Of a DNA stretch of 64,000 nt, positions 43,993-52,592 are shown one piece after another. Source of the DNA: Herpetosiphon gulosus (GTDB taxonomy: Bacteria; Chloroflexota; Chloroflexia; Chloroflexales; Herpetosiphonaceae); assembly GCF_039545135.1 (NCBI RefSeq), contig NZ_BAABRU010000004.1, positions 1 through 64,000 on the forward strand, in the 5' to 3' direction. Under the pieces are notes generated by a model, which was not told the origin of the DNA, made no database searches, and saw only the letters and a list, made by a program, of their open reading frames with translations. How positions within the stretch are numbered: position 1 is the stretch's first letter; each line of letters opens with the position of its first letter. A program made the position numbers and the translations under genes.

Positions 43993-44352
43993 GTAAAATT
44001 CCTTTATTTAGAACATAGAGCGTCTGAGGCTATTGGCTATTGGAGATTATTTTGAAATATCTACAGTTATTCCGATAGCCGCTAGCTGTAATGGTTCATT
44101 AGGTTAACAATTAATTGTACCGTGCCCTGACCCCCTGACCCCTCTCTCACAGCGGCGGGCGAGGGGAGCACACCTGGAGCGGTTCCCCCTCGCCTCGCGT
44201 GCGGGAGCGGGGGTCAGGGGGTGAGGGCATGCTGGCCTAATGCAATAAACCATTACATATAGCCGCTAGCCTCATCTCCCTTCGCATTTTTCGTAGTTAC
44301 AAAAATTGACCCCTAAGCTCTGATCCCTGACCCCTGACCCCCAACCCCTCGT
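43993..44352. other. Intergenic region with repeat copy B
   Basis: This 360-bp gap holds a short GAACATAGAG element (44011-44020), the GC-rich repeat copy B (44124-44230) and a run of TGACCCC/TGATCCC units (about 44308-44345). I see no gene in it. Confidence 0.7.
44124..44230. repeat. GC-rich dispersed repeat, copy B
   Basis: It starts GCCCTGACCCCCTGACCCC and ends GGGGTCAGGGGGTGAGGGC, with an internal GGTTCCCCCTCGCCTCGCGT segment shared with copy D and partly with copy A. It lies between two minus-strand genes. Confidence 0.82.
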
Positions 44353-44730
44353 TTATGCTGCTTGAAGTTGGGCTTGGTGGGCAATTTGGGCCAAGGCTTG
44401 CTCAATCGTTTCGGGCTGTTCGAGCCGGGCAATCGCTTGCGCCCCCAAATCGTGCCAAAGCCGTTGTTCATAGCCAACAGCGCTGGTTAACACGATGATT
44501 GCCGGACGATTTGGCCACTGGGCTAAACTTTTGAGTGCAACCAAGGGATTAATATTCAACATCGCGGCATCAAGCACCACGATATCTGGCTGAAGATTGG
44601 GCAGCAATTGCAGCGCCTCAGCGTGAGTAATATCAGCAATTAATTCATAAGTAGGATTTGGATTGATTAAGCTATGCAGCATGGCACGACGGCTGGCGAT
44701 GCTGATTGTGGCAATCGATAAACGTTGCAT
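44353..44730 (-). CDS. Stand-alone receiver-like protein with degenerate site
   Basis: A 125-aa protein with the fold pattern of a CheY-like receiver. The phosphoacceptor-like Asp is in DIVVLDAAML and the switch Thr in IIVLTSAVG. The acidic pair near the N-terminus is missing (SIATISIASRR), and the conserved Lys of the last strand is replaced (GAQAIARLEQP). Phosphorylation-independent signalling is therefore likely. AAGGAGG lies before the ATG. It sits between the MacB-like exporter and a two-component system, separated from both by repeats. Confidence 0.72.
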   Translation of the reverse strand: MQRLSIATISIASRRAMLHSLINPNPTYELIADITHAEALQLLPNLQPDIVVLDAAMLNINPLVALKSLAQWPNRPAIIVLTSAVGYEQRLWHDLGAQAIARLEQPETIEQALAQIAHQAQLQAA

Positions 44731-45124
44731 AAAGCCTCCTTGTGATAGGCTTTAGCATAGGGGGCAAGTGTTACCGCAGTATCACGAAGTTGTCGCAAAA
44801 TTGTCGCAGACAAGTGGACATTATCTCAATCGTCCACTTAAATTCTTGCCTAGCTAGGAGAATATTCAGCACTAAAATACCAAAGGCCCCTCGCCCGCCA
44901 CTGTGGGCGAGGGATCTGACAAGGGTAGGTTTTACGCCCCCTCACCCCCAGCCCCTCTCCCACCTCCGTGGGAGAGGGGAGCACTGCTGGATGGGTTCCC
45001 CCTCGCTCGCTCGGCGGGAGAGGGGGTCAGGGGGTGAGGGCATGCCAATCGACGGTACATACCACCCAATCATTGTTAAAAACCTACCCTTGTAAAGAGA
45101 GGGGTTGGAGTGAGGAAATACGAT
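44731..45124. other. Intergenic region with repeat copy C
   Basis: This gap of about 390 bp contains an isolated GCCCCTCGCCCGCC / GGGCGAGGG hairpin (about 44886-44913), the GC-rich repeat copy C (44936-45041) and a repeated ACCTACCCTTGT stretch near 45082. The reverse complement of that stretch resembles ACAAGGGTAGGT at 44919-44930, so the repeat is enclosed by short inverted repeats. No gene is seen. Confidence 0.65.
44936..45041. repeat. GC-rich dispersed repeat, copy C
   Basis: It starts GCCCCCTCACCCCCAGCCCC and ends GGGGTCAGGGGGTGAGGGC, followed by ATGCCAATC as in copy A. An inverted ACAAGGGTAGGTTTT / AAAACCTACCCTTGT pair brackets the copy (44919-44933 and 45078-45093). Confidence 0.85.
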
Positions 45125-46708
45125 TTAGGCTTTGGGGAAACAAATACAAAAGCTCGTGCCAACGCCAAGCTGGCTTTCAACTGCCACCGAGCCAGCCATC
45201 GATTCTGTTAATTCTTTGACTAAGGCCAAGCCTAAGCCCGCTCCCTGATGCTGCTCATTGGCCCGATCCTTGGCACGATAAAAACGCTGCCAAATTGCGC
45301 CAAGCTCGGTGGGGTCGATTCCGCTACCAGTATCACGAACATAGATATTAATTGAGTCGGCATGATTAACCGCTTGTACCACCACCAAACCACCAGGTGG
45401 GGTGTAGCGTAAGGCATTATGCAGCAAGTTGCGTAAAATCTGCTCAAACCGTTGGGGGTCAATCAGGGCTTGATCAAGCTCAGCGGCACAATCGGCCAGC
45501 ACTTCAACTCGCGATTGTCGCCAAGCCAAGGGCTGTACCGTTTGTACAATTCGGTTGATCAAGGGAGCCACGGCATGAGCTTCAAGTTTGAGGGTCAAAC
45601 GGCCAACCTCACTCGCCGAAAGCAAAAAGAGATCTTCGATCAGTTGTTGCAAACGTAGGGTTTCGCGCTCCATCACCAGTAAATCGCGCTGAACTTGCGA
45701 ATCTAAAGTTTGTTCGGTTTGCAAACTCGATTCAAGATAGCCGCGCAGGGTGGCAACAGGCGTACGCAATTCGTGTGAAACGCTGGCAACTAAAGCTCGC
45801 CGATCGTCAAGTAAGGCCGCCACCCGATCGCGCTCGGTTTTTAGGGCATTAACGGTGCTAGCCAATTGCTCGGCCATCGCATTGAAATTAGCTTGGAGTT
45901 GGGCAACCTCATCAGTGCCATTGACTACAATCCGCGAACTATAATCGCCTTCGCGCAAGGCCGTCGTAGCGTTAGCAAGGGCTTCGATTCGGCGCATAAT
46001 TCGCCGCACCAACATATACGAAAGCACCATGGCCACTGGCAAAAACACAAATAAGCCAATCACCATCAATACACCATAAATTGAGCCAAGCAGCGAATAT
46101 TGCACCACATGTTCAATTAAAAAAACCACTGCATCATTTGATTGGCTTAATTCTTCGCTGCGCAACTGAATCGAAAGCAGCACCATGCCCATGCCAAAAA
46201 TCAGCATCAACACAAACACAATCGTTAATTGATCATGGGTCAATGTCCAAAGCAATGAGCGTTTGCGCAAGCGATTCCACCAACGCCAGACGCGCATCAA
46301 AAAGCGTGTGCCCAAAAATGTGATGCCATGCAGCGCAAAGAAAATCAACATATCAGGGAATGATTGGGCAAAATCACCATCATTCCAAGGACTCATAATC
46401 CGTGAAAGTTCATGCCATGCAATCAGCCCGCCCAGCCCAACCAGGCAAATCATCACGAGCCCAAATGCACCAAGTTCAGGCAGCAGTTGCCGCCAAAAAC
46501 CACCCTCAGACAAAACCAAGTTCAGCCCAAAAACGACCGCGCCAATGCCTAAAACGAAGAAGCCACCAGTCATCAACACAAAAACTTCAACTGGCAAAAG
46601 ATAAATAATCGCTAGCAGGATTACCAAGCAAAAACCATCGAATAGCAACATTGTGGCAAATGCTCGTCCCAGCCCCGCCTGCGCATACCAACGCAACCAA
46701 AGTTTCAT
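45125..46708 (-). CDS. Membrane sensor histidine kinase
   Basis: A 527-aa kinase. It has six or so predicted N-terminal membrane helices (about 12-225), a HAMP linker (LVRRIMRRIEALANATTALR), a HisKA domain with the phospho-His in SVSHELRTPVATLRGY, and HATPase_c boxes NLLHNALRYTPPGG, RDTGSGI and GAGLGLALVKEL. The ATG at 46708 overlaps the stop of the upstream response-regulator gene by ATGA, so the pair is translationally coupled. The signal is unknown. Confidence 0.93.
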   Translation of the reverse strand: MKLWLRWYAQAGLGRAFATMLLFDGFCLVILLAIIYLLPVEVFVLMTGGFFVLGIGAVVFGLNLVLSEGGFWRQLLPELGAFGLVMICLVGLGGLIAWHELSRIMSPWNDGDFAQSFPDMLIFFALHGITFLGTRFLMRVWRWWNRLRKRSLLWTLTHDQLTIVFVLMLIFGMGMVLLSIQLRSEELSQSNDAVVFLIEHVVQYSLLGSIYGVLMVIGLFVFLPVAMVLSYMLVRRIMRRIEALANATTALREGDYSSRIVVNGTDEVAQLQANFNAMAEQLASTVNALKTERDRVAALLDDRRALVASVSHELRTPVATLRGYLESSLQTEQTLDSQVQRDLLVMERETLRLQQLIEDLFLLSASEVGRLTLKLEAHAVAPLINRIVQTVQPLAWRQSRVEVLADCAAELDQALIDPQRFEQILRNLLHNALRYTPPGGLVVVQAVNHADSINIYVRDTGSGIDPTELGAIWQRFYRAKDRANEQHQGAGLGLALVKELTESMAGSVAVESQLGVGTSFCICFPKA

Positions 46709-47421
46709 TGGGGTGCTTCTGCTTGTAAACGATAGCCCAAGCCCCAAACCGTCTCGATTGCATCGCCAAAATCGGCCAATTTTTTACGCAAGCGCAGCAT
46801 AGCGTTATCAACCGAGCGATCACCGCCAACATAACTTTGGCCCCAAATCGTATCGAGCAGATAGTTGCGACTAAAAGCCCGACCTGGGTTACGCAACAAC
46901 AAATCGAGAATCGCAAACTCAGTTGGGGTCAAATCAAGCTCCTGCTGGCGCAAGGCAACAATGTGCAAATGCGGGTCAAGCACCAAGTCGCCGTAGCGCA
47001 GCACCTCGGTTGCTGGTTGGGCATCGGCCTGCAACAACTGCTGAATCCGCTGATCACGGCGCAACAAGGCCCGTACTCTGGCAATTAGTTCGCGCATGCC
47101 AAATGGCTTAGTCAAATAATCATCAGCACCCAATTCCAAGCCCACCACCAAATCGGTTTCTTCGCTGCGAGCTGTTAGCATCAGCACCGGGGTCGATTTC
47201 GTTTGGCGAATCGTGCGCAGCACCTCTAAACCATCAAGTTGCGGCAACATCCAATCTAAAATCACTAAATCTGGTTGATGTTGCTGGTGTAAACTTAAGC
47301 CTGTCCGGCCATCGGCAGCATGCCACACCTGATAACCCAAGTTACTCAGTTCGCGCACCAGCACTTCGGCCAAATCGACAGCATCTTCAACCACCAAAAT
47401 TGTCGGCACATGCTCAGCCAT
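46705..47421 (-). CDS. OmpR/PhoB-family response regulator
   Basis: A 238-aa regulator. The receiver domain has the acidic pair VVEDAVD, the phosphoacceptor Asp in LVILDWMLPQLDG, the Thr in MLTARSE and the Lys in YLTKPFGM. The C-terminal winged helix (about 135-235) has ELDLTPTEFAILDLLLRNPG and SVDNAMLRLRKKL. The ATG at 47421 follows AAGGAT. It is divergent from the thioesterase gene with only 30 bp between start codons, so the two promoters overlap. Confidence 0.95.
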   Translation of the reverse strand: MAEHVPTILVVEDAVDLAEVLVRELSNLGYQVWHAADGRTGLSLHQQHQPDLVILDWMLPQLDGLEVLRTIRQTKSTPVLMLTARSEETDLVVGLELGADDYLTKPFGMRELIARVRALLRRDQRIQQLLQADAQPATEVLRYGDLVLDPHLHIVALRQQELDLTPTEFAILDLLLRNPGRAFSRNYLLDTIWGQSYVGGDRSVDNAMLRLRKKLADFGDAIETVWGLGYRLQAEAPQ

Positions 47422-47451
47422 CGCCAAATCCTTATTCTGTGTGAGGTTCAA

Positions 47452-47871
47452 ATGAGTGATGATCTAACCGCCATTGGTCAGCAGATTTTAGCCAGCCAGC
47501 CCTTCAGCCAGTTGCTCAAAGCCCAAATTAGCGAATTTCGCCAAGGCTATGCCGAATTACGGTTAAACATCAGCCCTGAGCTAACCCAACAATTTGGCTT
47601 CGTCCATGGCGGCGTGCTCAGCTATGCCGCCGATAACGCCATTACCTTCGCTGGTGGCTCAGTTTTAGGCTTGGAAGTTGTCACTGCTGAATACAAAATC
47701 AATTATGTCAAACCAGCTCAAGGCCAAGAACTGATTGCCCGTGCCAGTGTTTTGAGCAGCGGCAGTCGTCAAGCAGTTTGCCAATGTTTGGTTTATTGCC
47801 GAGACGAGCAAAATGAAACCTTGGTTGCAGTTGCCCAAGGCACAATTATGACCCTCAGCAGCAAACGCTAA
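47452..47871 (+). CDS. PaaI-type hotdog-fold thioesterase
   Basis: A 139-aa single hotdog-domain protein. The central helix motif FGFVHGGVLSYAADNAITFA carries the HGG and Asp positions of PaaI-like acyl-CoA thioesterases. The strands VTAEYKINYVKPAQGQEL and VYCRDEQNETLVAVAQGTIM complete the fold. It probably hydrolyses an aromatic or medium-chain acyl-CoA; the substrate cannot be read from the sequence. The start is ATG 47452 behind GTGAGG. It is followed by a strong hairpin. Confidence 0.88.
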   Translation: MSDDLTAIGQQILASQPFSQLLKAQISEFRQGYAELRLNISPELTQQFGFVHGGVLSYAADNAITFAGGSVLGLEVVTAEYKINYVKPAQGQELIARASVLSSGSRQAVCQCLVYCRDEQNETLVAVAQGTIMTLSSKR

Positions 47872-47877
47872 ATGTCA

Positions 47878-47907
47878 GCAAGCGCTGTAAATCACCACAG
47901 CGCTTGC
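47878..47907 (+). terminator. Hairpin terminator after the thioesterase gene
   Basis: An 11-bp perfect stem (GCAAGCGCTGT / ACAGCGCTTGC) with an 8-nt loop, six bases past the stop codon. The T-run is short. Confidence 0.75.
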
Positions 47908-48051
47908 ATTACTATACCGAGATCGTGCTTGGCTCGTCAATTCAGCCAATTAACTTCCGCAACCGATCAACTTTGGGATTGACAAATAATAGAACATTTG
48001 GTCTAATTTTAATCAAATTTCGATTGTTTTTTGTTTGCGAAGGAAACGATG

Positions 48052-48756
48052 ATGAGCCAACAAATGCCCCAGCGTTTATACTTGATGCAGGTTGGCACGA
48101 TGCCAGAGTATCAAATTCCGATCGTCTGCTATCTGGTACAAACTGGTGATGGCAAGAATATTCTAATTGATACTGGGCTACCCGAGGTGATTCCAGCAGA
48201 AGGAGCGGATTTTGAAAATGGACAGGATGTGATCACCCAATTAGCAACGATCGGCTTAACGCCTGACGCTATTGATCTGGTCATTTCAACCCATTATGAT
48301 TTTGATCACGCTGGCAGACATGGGGCATTCACCAAAGCAACCTATATTGTGCAGCGGGTGCACCATCTGGATGCGGCGAGTAACCCACGCTTTGCCGCCA
48401 ACCGCCCGCAATGGGATCAATCAAGCGAGCGGATTCAGCTTGTCGATGGCGACACCCAACTGCTGCCTGGATTGGAACTGATTGAAACGAGTGGCCATGT
48501 GCCAGGCCATCAATCGGTGCTAGTACGGCTACCCAAAACTGGAGCGGTTTTATTGCCAATCGATGCGGTACCTTTTGCGAATGGCTTTACTCGTGAGCAA
48601 CCCGAGGCTGATAACAACCCTGATGCCGAGGCGATCCACGCTAGCACGATTAAATTGCTTGATCTGGTTGAACGCGAGCAGATTGGGCTAGTCATTTTTG
48701 GCCATGACAATCAGCAGTGGCAAACGCTCAAACTAGCCCCAGCCTTTTACGAATAA
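48052..48756 (+). CDS. Metallo-beta-lactamase-fold hydrolase (lactonase-like)
   Basis: A 234-aa protein of the MBL superfamily, similar in layout to AHL lactonases of the AiiA/AttM type. It shows IPIVCYLVQTGDGKNILIDTG at the start, the metal motif in VISTHYDFDHAGRHG, a downstream His in TSGHVPGHQSVLV and the Asp/His region VIFGHDNQQW. The canonical HxHxDH reads HYDFDH, so the second His is Asp, which could change metal binding or indicate a subfamily variant. Quorum-signal cleavage is possible but unproven. The ATG at 48052 has GAAGGA seven bases upstream. Confidence 0.83.
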   Translation: MSQQMPQRLYLMQVGTMPEYQIPIVCYLVQTGDGKNILIDTGLPEVIPAEGADFENGQDVITQLATIGLTPDAIDLVISTHYDFDHAGRHGAFTKATYIVQRVHHLDAASNPRFAANRPQWDQSSERIQLVDGDTQLLPGLELIETSGHVPGHQSVLVRLPKTGAVLLPIDAVPFANGFTREQPEADNNPDAEAIHASTIKLLDLVEREQIGLVIFGHDNQQWQTLKLAPAFYE

Positions 48757-48806
48757 TATAATTTTAATAGCAAATATCCCACCACATCTCTTAGATGTTA
48801 GCATCA

Positions 48807-48841
48807 AGCCTTCGTTATGAAAAAAAATTATAACGAAGGCT
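48807..48841. terminator. Bidirectional terminator
   Basis: A 12-bp perfect stem (AGCCTTCGTTAT / ATAACGAAGGCT) lies between the convergent hydrolase and AT-rich genes. Confidence 0.88.
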
Positions 48842-48851
48842 ATAATACTGT

Positions 48852-50075
48852 TTAAATTGCAAATTCTCCTTCTTTTGAAGTATATTCTTTTGAATAAACA
48901 TCTTGATGAAATTTAACCATATTCATAACAATATCAAAAATATATCCATAATCATTATCAAATAAATACTTTCTCTTCGATTCAATATTTTTCATACATT
49001 TTTTATAGATCAAGGATAGATATTTAGTATTATTTAAAATCCTATATATCACATCACGGTAATTCATCTCAAATTCAATATTATATAAAGATATATTATA
49101 TTCATTAAATAAAATATCTTTATATAGTCTAGTAAATGGCAAATCTAATGCTATTCGCAAAAACCATTCAACCCAAGTTTCATTTCCCATTATCTCATTA
49201 TTAAGTAAATTATCAAAACGCATTTCAATTTCTTGAAGGCTGTATTCTAAAAAATATAAACCTAAATCATTTAATAACCTTATAACTATTGCTACATCAT
49301 AAATTATTGACAGAATATTTGAATCATTAAAAATTTTATATGTTATATCATTCTTAACATATATTTTTGTATATATATTAATACAGTACTGAAGTGTTTG
49401 ACTTACCAGTATAGTTTCCGATTGTAATTTTATTATCTCTTTGATGTCATCATATTTATTCATAGAGATATGATTTACTGAATTATATCGCCTAATCATA
49501 CTTTTCTTATAATTATGTAGATCAATATTATTAATTACATTAATACAACTGATTATATTCATATATACGATAATCCAAGATTCATTCTGTATATCTATTT
49601 CTTTACTGATTGCTCTATAGCCATCAATAAATTGACTGTTATCTTCTGATAGGTGATTAGATATAAAGTCAAATTCACCAATATCTATCAACTTGATCCT
49701 ATGGGTATTATTTAATGCTTCAATAATACTATTATTAATCTTAATATTTAAATCTACCTTATTTTTACTAACTATTTTATCACTAGTAATACAAATATTA
49801 TCAGATATAATTTCATAAACCTGATATATCATCAAATCTGATATTTTCTCACATAAATTAACTATTTTATCATCATCTTTACTAATAAAATGAAATATAT
49901 AGCTATAAAGCTCCACCATTTTCAAAATCCCACTTTTTTGCAAATAATCGACCCTCAATGAATTTTTATCTTCTATTATCCATTTATAAAAAGCTTTAAC
50001 CGAACTATCCGGCATATTATCAATGATAAAGCGATGATATTTATCATTAAATATATTTAACAAAAGAGTATCCAC
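48852..50075 (-). CDS. AT-rich orphan protein of unknown function
   Basis: A protein of about 407 aa, extremely rich in Ile, Asn, Lys, Asp and Tyr, predicted almost entirely helical and without a signal peptide. I do not recognise a family. Base composition and codon use (ATA, AAT and TAT codons abound) differ sharply from every neighbour, suggesting recent transfer from an AT-rich genome. GTG at 50075 is preferred: AGGAAGGA lies seven bases upstream. The ATG at 50093 lacks a ribosome-binding site. A weak RLLNDLGLYFLE segment recalls the NSE motif of terpene synthases, but the rest does not fit. Confidence 0.75.
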   Translation of the reverse strand: MDTLLLNIFNDKYHRFIIDNMPDSSVKAFYKWIIEDKNSLRVDYLQKSGILKMVELYSYIFHFISKDDDKIVNLCEKISDLMIYQVYEIISDNICITSDKIVSKNKVDLNIKINNSIIEALNNTHRIKLIDIGEFDFISNHLSEDNSQFIDGYRAISKEIDIQNESWIIVYMNIISCINVINNIDLHNYKKSMIRRYNSVNHISMNKYDDIKEIIKLQSETILVSQTLQYCINIYTKIYVKNDITYKIFNDSNILSIIYDVAIVIRLLNDLGLYFLEYSLQEIEMRFDNLLNNEIMGNETWVEWFLRIALDLPFTRLYKDILFNEYNISLYNIEFEMNYRDVIYRILNNTKYLSLIYKKCMKNIESKRKYLFDNDYGYIFDIVMNMVKFHQDVYSKEYTSKEGEFAI

Positions 50076-50104
50076 GTAAATATCCTTCCTCATATCGTCA
50101 AAAC

Positions 50105-50131
50105 GCCAGCACTATCAACAACAGTGCTGGC
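50105..50131 (-). terminator. Terminator of the HAD gene
   Basis: On the minus strand GCCAGCACT and AGTGCTGGC form a 9-bp stem followed by GTTTTG, eight bases past the stop codon. Confidence 0.85.
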
Positions 50132-50138
50132 AGCAGAT

Positions 50139-50834
50139 TTAACAACCCAAAGCATCGGCCAAGGCAGCCAAACTTGGCACAACCAAATCGGGCTGGGCTT
50201 CGGCGGCAGGCGTTGCCCCAAAGCCAGGATTGGCATGGCGACGATTGACCCAAACCGTGTTCAAGCCAAGTTGGTTGGCAGGCACAATATCGTGAAACAA
50301 ACTTTGGGCCACATGCAAAATTGCGCTTTGCGGCAAGGCTAAACGTTCAAAGGCTTGCTGAAAATTATTCAACGACGGCTTGTACGATTGTACTTGTTGG
50401 GCCGTAATAATCCAATCGAATTTCACACCCAAGCGTTGCTCTGAAGCCGCAAACAAATCATCATCAACATTCGAGATGATCGCTAATTTATAGCGTTGTT
50501 GCAAGCGTTGCAAGGCTGCTGGCGAATCGGCAAACGCTGGCCATTGCTTGACCGACAAGCCAAATTCGGCAGTTTCTTCGGCGTTTGGGGTAAAGCCCAA
50601 GCGCTGGCCAAGTTGCCCCAACACGGTTGCCACCACAGTTTTATAGGCCAAATATGGGCCAGCTTCGAGCGCACTTTCTAGCTCACCATACAATTGCAAA
50701 GCCGCTTCTTGCTCGATATTAATCTTGTATCGAGCAAAAATTGGCTCAAGCGCTGCCCACAAGCCAGTTTCCCAATCGATCAATGTGCCATAACAATCAA
50801 AGGTCAAGACCTGAAATTGAACTGGATTCAGCAT
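50139..50834 (-). CDS. HAD-superfamily hydrolase (2-haloacid dehalogenase-like)
   Basis: A 231-aa class II-type HAD protein. It has motif I LTFDCYGTLIDWETG with the nucleophile Asp, motif II AIISNVDDDLF, the Lys region SYKPSLNNFQQAFERL and motif III LHVAQSLFHDIVPANQLG. This pattern matches L-2-haloacid dehalogenases and related phosphatases; the substrate is uncertain. GGAGGAG precedes the ATG at 50834. Confidence 0.9.
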   Translation of the reverse strand: MLNPVQFQVLTFDCYGTLIDWETGLWAALEPIFARYKINIEQEAALQLYGELESALEAGPYLAYKTVVATVLGQLGQRLGFTPNAEETAEFGLSVKQWPAFADSPAALQRLQQRYKLAIISNVDDDLFAASEQRLGVKFDWIITAQQVQSYKPSLNNFQQAFERLALPQSAILHVAQSLFHDIVPANQLGLNTVWVNRRHANPGFGATPAAEAQPDLVVPSLAALADALGC

Positions 50835-50855
50835 TAACTCCTCCAAATACAAAGA

Positions 50856-50887
50856 ACCCGCGCCTATCAGCAACGATAAGCGCGGGT
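50856..50887 (-). terminator. Terminator of the FHA/zinc-ribbon gene
   Basis: ACCCGCGC and GCGCGGGT pair, with an inner TATC/GATA extension, just 3' of the FHA gene. The following minus-strand sequence is T-rich (TTCTTTG). Confidence 0.85.
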
Positions 50888-50900
50888 CGTAAACTCACAA

Positions 50901-52550
50901 TTAATGCAAATGCAAGGTCACAACAACTTTGCCAAATTGCAGTTGATCGCCATGATTGACTGGAGCTGGCGCATGCGGAGCCAATTTTTGGCCGTTGACT
51001 TTGGAATAGTTGGTACTATTCAAATCTTCCAACATCCAACCACCACCAGTGTTGTGCAAGCGAGCATGCTGGCGACTGACCCCACCGCCTTCGCCGCCAT
51101 GGTTGGTCAAATCGACCTCAGGATAAATGCCGCTAATTGGATCTTCGCGGCCAATCACATAGATTTGCTTATCGGTTGGTAAGTTGAGCACCACTTGGCT
51201 ACCAGCAACCACCAAATGCGGGCTAACTTGAACTGGCTCAACAACCGGAGCAGCGACTGGCTCAGCGGACGTTGGTGCAGCCCATGCAGGCGCGGCCTCA
51301 ACCTCTGGCGCTGGCACTGGTTCAGCGGGCACGACCGGAGTCGGCGCTGGCTCAGCCGGAGTAGCCGCCGCAACCGTTGGCGCGTCATAGGTATTGACCG
51401 GAGCTGAAGGAATTGGCGCAGCGGCAGGTACAACAGGTGCACCACCAAGCAAAGCGGCTAATTCAGCTTCGGCTTCAGCCAAGGCATGCTTGCTTTCTTC
51501 CAAGCCAGCAGCAATGTGGGCAGGCAAGGCGCGGCCAGCATAACGAGCTGACATCTGCTCGAACATCGCCAAGTTATCTTGATGTTCGGTAATTGCTGCT
51601 TCTAAGCGAGCCACTTCTTCTGGATCAGGTTGGGCAGCAGCAGCGGCAGCAGCGTCGGCGGCAGCCTGAGCAGCGGCTTCAGCAGCAGCTTTGGCCACAG
51701 CTTGGGCTTGATCAAACGCCGCCAAATTAGCTTGCGCTTCGGCCAAACTAGCCTTAGTTTCTTCGATCCCAGCGGCGATATGGGCAGGCAAGGCACGGCC
51801 AGCATAACGGTTAGCCATTTGCTCGAACATCACCAAATTATCTTCTTGCTCGATCACTGCTGCTGATAAAGCAGTACGTTCGGCGGCTACGGCTTCTTCG
51901 TCAACTACTGGGGCAGCCTCAGCTACCGGAGCGACCTCGGCCACAGGAGTTGAAACTGGTTCTTCGACTGCTGGCACAACTGGTTCGGCCTCGGCCACAG
52001 GCATTGCAACTGGTTCTTCTACCACTGGCACAACTGGTTCGGCCTCGGCCACAGGAGTTGAAACTGGCTGTTGATCATCAATTGGCACGGTTGGCAACTC
52101 CTCAGCAGGTGCAACATTGGTTAATTCAGCCAAATGCGGCTCGGCGACTGGTACGGCTGGCACACCATCGGGCGGCGTAAGCGCTTCGCTAGCAACTGGC
52201 GCAGGTGTGGCCACCGGAGTAACAGCGGCAGGAGCAGCATCGAGTGAAGCGCCACACTGGTCACAATAACGATCGCCTGGTTGATTAATATAGCCACATT
52301 CAGCGCAGTTGAGCGAGCTTGCTGCTGGCACACTGGCGACTGCTGGCTCCGCTTGGGCTGGTGGCGCAGGAGGAGCCTGATCGGCTGGTACAAACATGGT
52401 TGGCGCATCGTAACTTTGATCCGTATGTAAATTGGGAACTGCCCCGATTTGGGTTGCTTCTTGATTCATCGACGGATCGAGTCGGGCACCACAATATTCA
52501 CAAAAACGGTTGCCACCATCATTCGTATGTCCACAGCTTGGACACTTCAT
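50901..52550 (-). CDS. Zinc-ribbon FHA-domain protein
   Basis: A 549-aa protein. Two N-terminal zinc ribbons (CPSCGHTNDGGNRFCEYCG and a second CAECG...CDQCG near residue 90) are followed by a Pro/Glu/Val/Ala-rich linker with repeated PVAEAEPVVP units. Then come two copies of a helical segment of about 45 residues around YAGRALPAHIAAG, a Pro/Ala linker, and a C-terminal FHA domain (about 460-545) with the phosphothreonine-binding features GGVSRQHARLHN and LEDLNSTNYSKVNG. It is likely a substrate reader for the kinase encoded 43 bp upstream. AGGAGG precedes the ATG at 52550. Confidence 0.9.
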   Translation of the reverse strand: MKCPSCGHTNDGGNRFCEYCGARLDPSMNQEATQIGAVPNLHTDQSYDAPTMFVPADQAPPAPPAQAEPAVASVPAASSLNCAECGYINQPGDRYCDQCGASLDAAPAAVTPVATPAPVASEALTPPDGVPAVPVAEPHLAELTNVAPAEELPTVPIDDQQPVSTPVAEAEPVVPVVEEPVAMPVAEAEPVVPAVEEPVSTPVAEVAPVAEAAPVVDEEAVAAERTALSAAVIEQEDNLVMFEQMANRYAGRALPAHIAAGIEETKASLAEAQANLAAFDQAQAVAKAAAEAAAQAAADAAAAAAAQPDPEEVARLEAAITEHQDNLAMFEQMSARYAGRALPAHIAAGLEESKHALAEAEAELAALLGGAPVVPAAAPIPSAPVNTYDAPTVAAATPAEPAPTPVVPAEPVPAPEVEAAPAWAAPTSAEPVAAPVVEPVQVSPHLVVAGSQVVLNLPTDKQIYVIGREDPISGIYPEVDLTNHGGEGGGVSRQHARLHNTGGGWMLEDLNSTNYSKVNGQKLAPHAPAPVNHGDQLQFGKVVVTLHLH

Positions 52551-52592
52551 ACTTCCTCCTTCAACAAGGGAGCACACAAGAATGTACAAATA

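Noticed and set aside
48852..50075. Terpene synthase for the AT-rich gene
   Set aside because: Only a partial NSE-like segment (RLLNDLGLYFLE) is present. No convincing DDxxD motif precedes it at the expected distance, and the spacing to the acidic stretch near residue 67-75 is too large.
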